Positions 57,394 to 64,000 of a stretch of 64,000 bases of DNA are shown piece after piece (within the stretch, counting starts at the first letter, position 1; each line of letters starts with the position of its first letter). This DNA is from Pikeienuella litoralis. Lineage in GTDB: Bacteria; Pseudomonadota; Alphaproteobacteria; Rhodobacterales; Rhodobacteraceae. The DNA is taken from positions 124,001 through 188,000 of the forward strand of contig NZ_JBBHER010000003.1 of assembly GCF_037646705.1 (NCBI RefSeq), read 5' to 3'. The position numbers were made by a program, and so were the translations under genes. Below the pieces are notes generated by a model that ran no database searches, was not told the DNA's origin, and saw only the letters and a list, made by a program, of their open reading frames with translations.

Positions 57394-60234
57394 ATGGCAT
57401 ATTCCCCGACCGACTACGACACCTATGATTTTGCGAACCGCCGCCATATAGGCCCTTCGCCGGAAGAAATGGACGAGATGTTGAAGGCGGTCGGGGCGGA
57501 GAGCCTGGATGCGCTGATCGACGAGACCGTCCCGCAGGTCATCCGCCAGAGCGGGCCGCTGACCTGGCCGGCGCTGACGGAGCATGAGCTTCTGGAGAAG
57601 ATGCGGGCCGTCGCGGCCAAGAACCGGGTGATGGTCAGCCTGATCGGTCAGGGCTATTACGGCACCGCGACGCCGCCGGCGATCCAGCGGAACATTCTCG
57701 AGAATCCGGCGTGGTACACGGCTTATACGCCCTATCAGCCCGAAATCGCGCAGGGGCGGCTGGAGGCGTTGCTGAATTTCCAGACCATGGTCAGCGATCT
57801 CACCGGCCTGCCGATCTCCAACGCCTCGCTTCTCGACGAGGCGACCGCGGCGGCCGAAGCGATGGCGATGGCCCGCCGGGTGGCGAAATCGAAGGCGAAC
57901 GTCTTTTTCGTCGATGAGAACTGCCATCCGCAGACCATCGCCGTCGTCCAGACGCGGGCGCGCCCGCTCGGCGTCGAGGTGCGCGTCGGCGCTCCGGAAG
58001 CGCTCGACCCCGGCGCCGTTTACGGCGCGCTTTTCCAGTATCCGGGCACCTATGGCCATATCCGGGATTTCACCGCGCCGATCGCGGCGCTGCATGAAGC
58101 CGGCGCGGTCGCGGCGGTGGCGACCGATCTTCTGGCGCTTTGCCTGCTGAAGGAGCCGGGCGCGATGGGCGCCGATATCGCGATCGGCTCCGCGCAGCGC
58201 TTCGGCGTGCCGATGGGGTATGGCGGCCCGCACGCCGCCTTCATGTCCTGCCGCGACGCGTACAAGCGCAACCTGCCGGGGCGGATCGTCGGGGTCTCCG
58301 TCGACGCGCGCGGGGCGCGCGCCTATCGGCTGGCGCTCCAGACGCGCGAGCAGCATATCCGCCGCGAGAAGGCGACCTCGAACGTGTGCACGGCGCAGGC
58401 GCTTCTGGCGGTGATGGCGTCGTTTTACGCCGTTTTCCATGGGCCGGTCGGCCTGAGGGCGATCGCGGAGCGCGTTCATTTCAACGCCGTCCGGCTGGCG
58501 GACGCGTTGCGCGCGGCGGGCGCCAAGGTGGCTCCCGACGCGTTCTTCGATACGATCACCATCGAGGTCGGCGTCGGGCAGGCGGGGATTCTGGCGGCGG
58601 CGGAGCAGCGCGGCGTCAATCTTCGGCGCATCGGTCGGGACCGGGTCGGCGTTTCCGTCGATGAGACGACGGACGCCGACGTGATCGCCCGTGTGCTGGA
58701 CGCGTTCGGAGTGAGCGAGCCGGCGGACGAAGGCCGGACCCTGCGCGTGCCGGACGCGCTTCTCCGTCAGAGCGCGTATCTCGAACATCCGGTCTTCCAC
58801 ATGAACCGGGCCGAGACCGAGATGATGCGCTACATGCGCCGTCTCGCCGACCGCGACCTCGCGCTGGATCGCGCGATGATCCCGCTCGGCTCCTGCACGA
58901 TGAAGCTGAACGCCGCCGCCGAGATGATGCCGCTCACCTGGCCGGAATTCGGCAGGCTGCATCCGTTCGCGCCGGTGGAGCAGGCCGCCGGTTACGCGGA
59001 GGCGATCGCGGACCTGACCGAGAAGCTTTGCGACATCACCGGCTATGACGCCTTCTCCATGCAGCCGAATTCCGGCGCGCAGGGGGAGTTCGCCGGGCTG
59101 ATGACCATCGCCGCCTATCACGCCTCCCGCGGGGAGTCGCGGCGGAACGTCTGCCTCATTCCGATCTCCGCGCACGGCACCAACCCCGCCTCGGCGCAGA
59201 TGGCCGGCATGAAGGTGGTGGTGGTCAAGTCTTCCGCGAACGGCGATATCGACCTGGAGGACTTTCGCGACAAGGCGGCGGCGGCGGGTGAGAATCTGGC
59301 CGCCTGCATGATCACCTATCCCTCGACCCATGGCGTCTTCGAAGAGACGGTGCGCACGGTCTGCGACATCACCCATGAATTCGGCGGGCAGGTCTATCTC
59401 GACGGCGCGAACCTCAATGCGATGGTCGGGCTGGCGCGACCGGGGGAGATCGGCTCGGATGTGAGCCACCTCAATCTTCACAAGACCTTCGCCATTCCCC
59501 ATGGCGGCGGCGGACCGGGCATGGGGCCGATCGGCGTGAAAGCGCATCTCGCGCCCTTTCTTCCCGGCCATCCGGAAACCGGCGCGGGGGAGGGCGCGGT
59601 CAGCGCCGCGCCTTATGGGTCGGCGTCGATCCTCCTGATCTCATGGGCCTATTGCCTGATGATGGGCGGCGCGGGCCTGACGCAGGCGACCCGCGTCGCG
59701 ATCCTCAACGCCAATTACATCGTCGCCCGGCTTCGCGGCGCCTATGACGTTCTCTTCATCGGCAATCGCGGCCGCGTCGCACATGAGTGCATTCTCGACA
59801 CGCGGCCGTTCGCGGCGCATGGGGTCACCGTCGATGACATCGCCAAGCGGCTGATCGATAACGGCTTCCACGCCCCGACGATGAGCTGGCCGGTTTCGGG
59901 GACGCTGATGGTGGAGCCGACCGAGAGCGAGACCAAGGCGGAGATAGACCGGTTCGTCACCGCGCTGCTCGCGATCCGGGAGGAAATCCGCAACGTCGCC
60001 GACGGCGACCTGCCGGTTGAGCAAAGCCCGCTTCGGCATGCGCCGCATACGGTCGAGGATCTCGTCGCCGAATGGGATCGCCCCTACGGGCGTGAGCAGG
60101 GCTGCTTCCCGCCGGGGGCGTTCAGGGTCGACAAATACTGGCCGCCGGTCGGGCGGGTGGACAATGTGTTCGGCGACAGAAATCTCGTCTGCACCTGTCC
60201 GCCGCTCGAGGACTACGTCGACGCGGCGGAATAG
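57394..60234 (+). CDS. gcvP: glycine cleavage system P-protein (glycine dehydrogenase, decarboxylating)
   Basis: 946 residues, the fused single-chain form. RRHIGPSPEEMDEMLK at the N-terminus, LDEATAAAEAM, and the PLP lysine motif LNLHKTFAIPHGGGGPGMGPIGVK are characteristic. It decarboxylates glycine onto the lipoyl group of GcvH. Completes the riboswitch-controlled operon gcvT-gcvH-gcvP. Confidence 0.97.
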   Translation: MAYSPTDYDTYDFANRRHIGPSPEEMDEMLKAVGAESLDALIDETVPQVIRQSGPLTWPALTEHELLEKMRAVAAKNRVMVSLIGQGYYGTATPPAIQRNILENPAWYTAYTPYQPEIAQGRLEALLNFQTMVSDLTGLPISNASLLDEATAAAEAMAMARRVAKSKANVFFVDENCHPQTIAVVQTRARPLGVEVRVGAPEALDPGAVYGALFQYPGTYGHIRDFTAPIAALHEAGAVAAVATDLLALCLLKEPGAMGADIAIGSAQRFGVPMGYGGPHAAFMSCRDAYKRNLPGRIVGVSVDARGARAYRLALQTREQHIRREKATSNVCTAQALLAVMASFYAVFHGPVGLRAIAERVHFNAVRLADALRAAGAKVAPDAFFDTITIEVGVGQAGILAAAEQRGVNLRRIGRDRVGVSVDETTDADVIARVLDAFGVSEPADEGRTLRVPDALLRQSAYLEHPVFHMNRAETEMMRYMRRLADRDLALDRAMIPLGSCTMKLNAAAEMMPLTWPEFGRLHPFAPVEQAAGYAEAIADLTEKLCDITGYDAFSMQPNSGAQGEFAGLMTIAAYHASRGESRRNVCLIPISAHGTNPASAQMAGMKVVVVKSSANGDIDLEDFRDKAAAAGENLAACMITYPSTHGVFEETVRTVCDITHEFGGQVYLDGANLNAMVGLARPGEIGSDVSHLNLHKTFAIPHGGGGPGMGPIGVKAHLAPFLPGHPETGAGEGAVSAAPYGSASILLISWAYCLMMGGAGLTQATRVAILNANYIVARLRGAYDVLFIGNRGRVAHECILDTRPFAAHGVTVDDIAKRLIDNGFHAPTMSWPVSGTLMVEPTESETKAEIDRFVTALLAIREEIRNVADGDLPVEQSPLRHAPHTVEDLVAEWDRPYGREQGCFPPGAFRVDKYWPPVGRVDNVFGDRNLVCTCPPLEDYVDAAE

Positions 60235-60263
60235 GGCGCGCGGCGTCGGGCCGCGTCCGGACA

Positions 60264-60293
60264 GGAGCGGCGAGAGCGGCGTCCGGCCGCTCC
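60264..60293. terminator. hairpin between convergent gcvP and CoA-transferase genes
   Basis: GGAGCGGC / GCCGCTCC, eight pairs with a 14-base loop, in the 69-base convergent gap. Confidence 0.45.
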
Positions 60294-60303
60294 CGCCCGC
60301 CTG

Positions 60304-61395
60304 TCAGCCTTCGTCGAGACCGATCTCGCGCAGAATCGCGGCGGTGTCGGCGCCGGGCGCGGGCGGGTCCGCCAGCTCGCCCGCGGGGGTGCGCCCGAAC
60401 CGGGGGGCCGGGGCCGCCTGCATGACGCCGCCATGCGCCTGCAACGCGCCGCGCGCCTTCATTTGCGGATGGTCCGGCGCTTCCTCCCAGTCCATCACCG
60501 GCGCGACGCAGGCGTCCGATCCGGCGAAAAGCGCCGTCCATTCAGCCCGGGTCCTGCTTTTGAAGACCGCTTCATAGGCCGCATGCCGCTCGGGCCATGC
60601 GGCCTCGGCCATCTGGGTGTCCTGATGCGCGGCCGGGAGCCCGGCGATGCGCAGGAATTCGGCGTGGAACTGCGGCTCCAGCGCGCCGACCGAGAGAAAC
60701 CGGCCGTCCTTCGTCTCGTAGGACCGATAGAAGGGCGCGCCGCCGTCGAGCAGGTTCGCCTCCCGTTCGTTCCGCCACCGGCCCTTCGCGATGAAGGAAT
60801 GGAAGAGCGACATCAGCGCCGCCGCGCCGTCCACCATCGCCGCGTCGACCACTTGCCCGCGCCCGGACCGCCCCCGCTCCCAGAGCGCCGAGAGGACGCC
60901 GAGGAGCAGAAACATCGTGCCGCCCGCGTAATCCGCGCCGATATTGAGCGGCGGCGGCGGCGGCGCGTCCCGCCGGCCGATCGCATGGAGGACGCCGGTG
61001 ACGCCGAGGTAGTTGATGTCGTGCCCGGCGGTCTGCGACAGCGGGCCGTCCTGCCCCCAGCCGGTCATCCGCCCGTAGATCAGGCCGGGGTTCCCCTCCA
61101 TCACGGCCTCGGGGCCGAGCCCGAGCCGCTCCATCACGCCGGGCCGAAAGCCTTCGATCAGAATATCGGCTCTCGCGATCAGCCGCCGCGCGGCTTCGAG
61201 CCCCTTGTCCGACTTGATGTCGAGCGCGACGGAACGCTTGCCCCGATTGACGATATCGGTCGGGTCGGGCGGCCCCGCCTTCCGGACGATGACGATGACG
61301 GCGGCGCCGAGATCGGCGAGAAACTGCCCGGCGAGCGGGCAGGGGCCCAGCCCCTCCATCTCGACGACGTTCAAACCTTCGAGCGGCCCGGGCAT
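60304..61395 (-). CDS. alpha-methylacyl-CoA racemase / family III CoA transferase
   Basis: 363 residues. GPCPLAGQFLADLGAAVIVI, NRGKRSVALDIKSDKG, IEGFRPGVMERLGLGPEAV and MTGWGQDGPLSQTAGHDINYLGVTG, with the catalytic His-Asp, match the CaiB/BaiF family in its racemase branch. It epimerises 2-methyl-branched acyl-CoAs for beta-oxidation. Separate transcription unit from the P450/ligase genes, but functionally close to the ligase at 50095. Confidence 0.88.
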   Translation of the reverse strand: MPGPLEGLNVVEMEGLGPCPLAGQFLADLGAAVIVIVRKAGPPDPTDIVNRGKRSVALDIKSDKGLEAARRLIARADILIEGFRPGVMERLGLGPEAVMEGNPGLIYGRMTGWGQDGPLSQTAGHDINYLGVTGVLHAIGRRDAPPPPPLNIGADYAGGTMFLLLGVLSALWERGRSGRGQVVDAAMVDGAAALMSLFHSFIAKGRWRNEREANLLDGGAPFYRSYETKDGRFLSVGALEPQFHAEFLRIAGLPAAHQDTQMAEAAWPERHAAYEAVFKSRTRAEWTALFAGSDACVAPVMDWEEAPDHPQMKARGALQAHGGVMQAAPAPRFGRTPAGELADPPAPGADTAAILREIGLDEG

Positions 61396-61452
61396 CGCTC
61401 AGGCCGCCTTGTCGCAATTGGTCACTTCGATTCCCTCATCCGCCGTGTCGTT

Positions 61453-62610
61453 TCAATAGCCGAGACCGCGCGCCGTGACCGGCCACAGCGTCTCCACCTC
61501 GCCGTTCCGCACGCCGACAAGCCAGTCATGGAGGTTGCAGGTCGGGTCGCAATGACCGGGAACCAGGCGGAGCTTCTGGTTTATCTTCAGCGCGCCGGCG
61601 GGGTCGTCGATGATGCCGTGCTCGTCCGAGCAATGGATGTATTCGACGTCCGCGCGCCCGAACACCTTGGGCAGGCCGCTGTCGACCGCCTGCGCCTTCA
61701 GGCCGGCGTCGCAGACCGCCCGATCCGGTTTCACATGACTCATCACCGACGTCAGAACGAAGAGCGCGTTCTCCCATTCGGTCTGATCGAGAGGCGCGCC
61801 GTTCCTGTCGAAAACGCGGCCGTAAGCCGCGTCCATGAAGGCGTAGGAGCCGCATTGGAGTTCGGTGAAGACGCCGGACGCCCCCTCCAGCCGATAGGAG
61901 CCGGTGCCGGCGCCGGTGACGATCGCGCAGCCGAGACCGGCGGCGACAAGCGCGTCCCGCGCCGCCTTCGTCGTCGCGACAGCGGCTTCAATCTTCGCCT
62001 TCCGATCTTCGAAGCGCGGAATGTGCTGGGCCGCGCCCTGATAGGCCTGAAGACCGGAAAACGTCAGCCCCGGCGCCGCGGCGGCCGCCTTGGCGATCTC
62101 CAGGACGGCTTCGGTCGTGGTCACGCCGCACCGCCCGGTGTCGCAGTCGATCTCCACCAGCACCTCGATCGTGACCCCGGCGGCGACGGCGGCGGCGGAC
62201 AGATCGGCGATATTGTCGATATCGTCGCAGCAGACGATGCAGCGGGAGAGTTTCGCGACGTCCGCCAGCATCGCGATCTTTCTCGCGTCGCGCACCTGAT
62301 TGGAGACAAGAATGTCGCCCACCCCGGCGCGGGCGAAGGCGAGCGCCTCGGAGGCTTTCTGGCAGCAGATCCCGACGGCGCCGCCAACCTCGATCTGATA
62401 GGTCGCGACATCGACGGATTTATGCATCTTGGCGTGCGCGCGGTGTGCGACGCCCGCCGCTGCGCAGAAGTCTCGAAGCTTGGCGACGTTCCGCTCGAAC
62501 GCGTCGAGGTCGATGACAAGGCAGGGCGTCTGGATATCGGCCTCGCTCATGCCGGGAAGAGCGGGAACATCGAAGCCGACTTCGGGCGCAGGGGCGGCGG
62601 GTTGGTTCAT
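61453..62610 (-). CDS. DSD1-family PLP enzyme (D-threonine aldolase or D-serine dehydratase-like)
   Basis: 385 residues from the ATG at 62610. Residues about 25-280 form an alanine-racemase-like barrel: TPCLVIDLDAFERNVAKLRDFC and HRAHAKMHKSVDVA carry the Lys that binds pyridoxal phosphate. The C-terminal HCDPTCNLHDW supplies His and Cys ligands for a catalytic metal. Characterised relatives cleave D-threonine or dehydrate D-serine. The ribosome site is weak, so the start could be earlier. Confidence 0.85.
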   Translation of the reverse strand: MNQPAAPAPEVGFDVPALPGMSEADIQTPCLVIDLDAFERNVAKLRDFCAAAGVAHRAHAKMHKSVDVATYQIEVGGAVGICCQKASEALAFARAGVGDILVSNQVRDARKIAMLADVAKLSRCIVCCDDIDNIADLSAAAVAAGVTIEVLVEIDCDTGRCGVTTTEAVLEIAKAAAAAPGLTFSGLQAYQGAAQHIPRFEDRKAKIEAAVATTKAARDALVAAGLGCAIVTGAGTGSYRLEGASGVFTELQCGSYAFMDAAYGRVFDRNGAPLDQTEWENALFVLTSVMSHVKPDRAVCDAGLKAQAVDSGLPKVFGRADVEYIHCSDEHGIIDDPAGALKINQKLRLVPGHCDPTCNLHDWLVGVRNGEVETLWPVTARGLGY

Positions 62611-62782
62611 TTCAGGTTGTCCATTCAAGTGGTTCGGGTCGGCGTCGCCGCCCGTGACGATGCCCCGGGGCGGCCGCGGCGACAAGGGGGAGGCGCGCGC
62701 GGCGCCCGTCATGCGCCACATTCCAGCTCGATAGACGCAAGCGCGCCTTTCAGAAACGCGCCCCGGACCCCATAATCTGACG

Positions 62783-63433
62783 ATGGAGACTCGACTCGGA
62801 ACACGGCGCGTCAAGACGCGGCCGGAGATCATCGCGGACGCGGCGGTCCACGCGCTCGGCGTCGGATTCGGGCTGATCGGCGGCCCGATCCTGATCGCGC
62901 TCGTCGCCGCGCGGGGGGAGCCGGGCCCGGTCATCGCGGTGTCGATCTATGTCGCCACGCTGATCGCGATGTTCTCGTTCTCGGCGATCTATAACCTTCT
63001 CCCGGTCGAAGGCGCGAAGGACTGGCTGCGCCGGCTCGATCATTCGACGATCTATCTGAAGATCGCCGGCGCCTACACGCCGTTCGCCGCCCTGTCGGTG
63101 GGGGGAAAGCTGGGCGTGGGGCTCCTCGCCGGGATCTGGGCGACGGCGGGGTTCGGGATTGCGTTGAAGCTGTTTTTTCCGCGCCGGTTCGATACGCTTT
63201 CCATCTTCCTGTATCTCGGGATGGGATGGGCGGCGGTGATGTTTGCGGGAGACATCGCCCGCAGCATCGACACCTCGGCGCTGACCCTCATGTTCGTGGC
63301 CGGCGGGCTCTATTCGATCGGGGTGATCTTCCACCTTTGGGAGCGCCTGCCGTTCCAGAACGCGATCTGGCACGTTTTCGTGCTTTCGGCGACAGTGACG
63401 CTCTATGGCGCGGTGGTGCTGGAGTTCACCTGA
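62783..63433 (+). CDS. hemolysin III family membrane protein (PAQR fold)
   Basis: 216 residues with seven hydrophobic segments. ADAAVHALGVGFGLIGG, LRRLDHSTIYLKIAGAYTPF and HLWERLPFQNAIWHVFVL hold the conserved His, Asp and Ser of the PAQR/hemolysin III family (YqfA). The metal-site residues suggest a membrane hydrolase. The original hemolysin label is historical. Convergent with parC, eight bases apart. Confidence 0.85.
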   Translation: METRLGTRRVKTRPEIIADAAVHALGVGFGLIGGPILIALVAARGEPGPVIAVSIYVATLIAMFSFSAIYNLLPVEGAKDWLRRLDHSTIYLKIAGAYTPFAALSVGGKLGVGLLAGIWATAGFGIALKLFFPRRFDTLSIFLYLGMGWAAVMFAGDIARSIDTSALTLMFVAGGLYSIGVIFHLWERLPFQNAIWHVFVLSATVTLYGAVVLEFT

Positions 63434-63441
63434 CGGCGCGT

Positions 63442-64000
63442 TCAGTTGAACTTGTTGTCGCGAGGGAAGCCGCGCGGCGCCATCCGTCCCGATGTCGCCC
63501 GCTTCGCGAGCCACTCGTCCAGCACGGGTTCGGTCCGGGTCCGCCCGGCCGGGTCGCGCCATGAGAGGCCCTCGGCGAGGTTGAATGTCGTCGCGTCCGC
63601 GAGGCCGCCATCCTTGTATTTCTGGAGGCGCACGCCCTTGCCGCGGCTCATCTCGGGCAGATCCGCAAGCGGGAAGACCAGAACCTTCCGGTTCTCTCCC
63701 ACGACAGCGACATGATCGCCGGAGACTGGGCGGCAGACACGGGCCGTCGCGCCGTCCTTCAGGTTCAGCGTTTGCTTGCCGCTGCGGGTCTGCGCGATCA
63801 GGTCGTCTTCGAGCGCGACGAACCCGTCGCCCGCGGAGGACGCGAGCAGAAGCCGCCCGCCGGGCCGATGAAGCAGAAGCGCGACCATGTCCTCATCATT
63901 GGCCATGTCGACCATCAGGCGCACCGGCTCGCCCATGCCGCGCCCGCCGGGAAGTTTGTGCACGTCGAGCGTGAAGATGCGCCCGCCCGACGCGGCGAGA
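63442..64000 (-). CDS. parC: DNA topoisomerase IV subunit A, C-terminal part (5' end outside)
   Basis: Open from the window edge to the stop at 63442 (about 186 residues seen). The beta-pinwheel repeats VRLMVDMANDEDMVALLLHRPGG, LLASSAGDGFVALEDDLIAQTRSGKQTLNL and SRGKGVRLQKYKDGGLAD are the ParC/GyrA C-terminal domain; the basic GKGVRLQ loops and length after them favour ParC over GyrA. The N-terminal breakage domain is beyond the window. Confidence 0.85.
   Translation of the reverse strand, partial: LAASGGRIFTLDVHKLPGGRGMGEPVRLMVDMANDEDMVALLLHRPGGRLLLASSAGDGFVALEDDLIAQTRSGKQTLNLKDGATARVCRPVSGDHVAVVGENRKVLVFPLADLPEMSRGKGVRLQKYKDGGLADATTFNLAEGLSWRDPAGRTRTEPVLDEWLAKRATSGRMAPRGFPRDNKFN

Noticed and set aside
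1..64000. CRISPR arrays, insertion sequences, phage genes, replication origins
   Set aside because: No regularly spaced repeats, transposase or integrase motifs, or origin features were found on reading both strands.

Overview
The window reads as chromosomal DNA of a high-GC alphaproteobacterium, most likely a Rhodobacterales-type marine or soil species. Reasons: the flagellar locus carries the alphaproteobacterial regulators flaF and flbT, a DUF1217 gene, a MotE-like gene and a DUF6468 gene. An N-formylglutamate amidohydrolase / DUF1244 pair sits next to pyk. Two complete TRAP transporter sets are present. No insertion sequence, phage gene, plasmid function or CRISPR array was seen. The species assignment is inference.

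Layout. 1-1.3 kb: a DUF2092 periplasmic protein (3' end outside the window) and an outer-membrane beta-barrel protein. 1.9-11.8 kb: a catabolic cluster built around a RuBisCO-like protein, with a divergent GntR regulator and DUF1537 sugar-acid kinase, two short-chain dehydrogenases, a beta-hydroxyacid dehydrogenase, two tandem paralogous small proteins of unknown family, and a TRAP transporter. 12.3-15.6 kb: tRNA-Thr(CGT), hisE, hisF, hisA, DUF1244 and N-formylglutamate amidohydrolase. 15.7-17.1 kb: pyruvate kinase. 17.2-39.8 kb: a large flagellar locus in five transcription blocks (export gate and rod; fliI; flagellin with flaF/flbT; hook assembly; stator and rod/L-ring genes). 40.2-44.4 kb: an RND efflux adaptor and pump. 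44.8-50.0 kb: a second TRAP transporter followed by a DUF3604 protein. 50.1-55.6 kb: CoA ligase, small secreted protein, nitronate monooxygenase, cytochrome P450 and a DUF6635-like protein. 55.6-60.2 kb: the glycine cleavage genes gcvT-gcvH-gcvP behind a tandem glycine riboswitch. 60.3-64 kb: CoA transferase, D-threonine aldolase/D-serine dehydratase-like enzyme, hemolysin III-like protein, and the 3' end of parC (5' end outside the window).

How the genes work together. The most interesting block is 3.2-11.8 kb. A DUF1537 kinase together with a RuBisCO-like protein is the pairing known from the oxidative D-apiose/isoapionate pathways, where the kinase phosphorylates a 3-oxo acid and the RuBisCO-like enzyme decarboxylates or cleaves it. 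Here the pair comes with a different set of three dehydrogenases, two unknown small proteins and a TRAP importer, so the substrate may be different and the route undescribed. The RuBisCO-like protein keeps nearly all RuBisCO catalytic positions. The flagellar locus lacks fliF, fliG, fliM, fliN, fliP, flgE, flgI, flgK, flgL and motB, which must lie elsewhere if the organism swims. The flagellin leader has three successive hairpins and lies just upstream of flaF-flbT, which fits FlbT-type post-transcriptional control.
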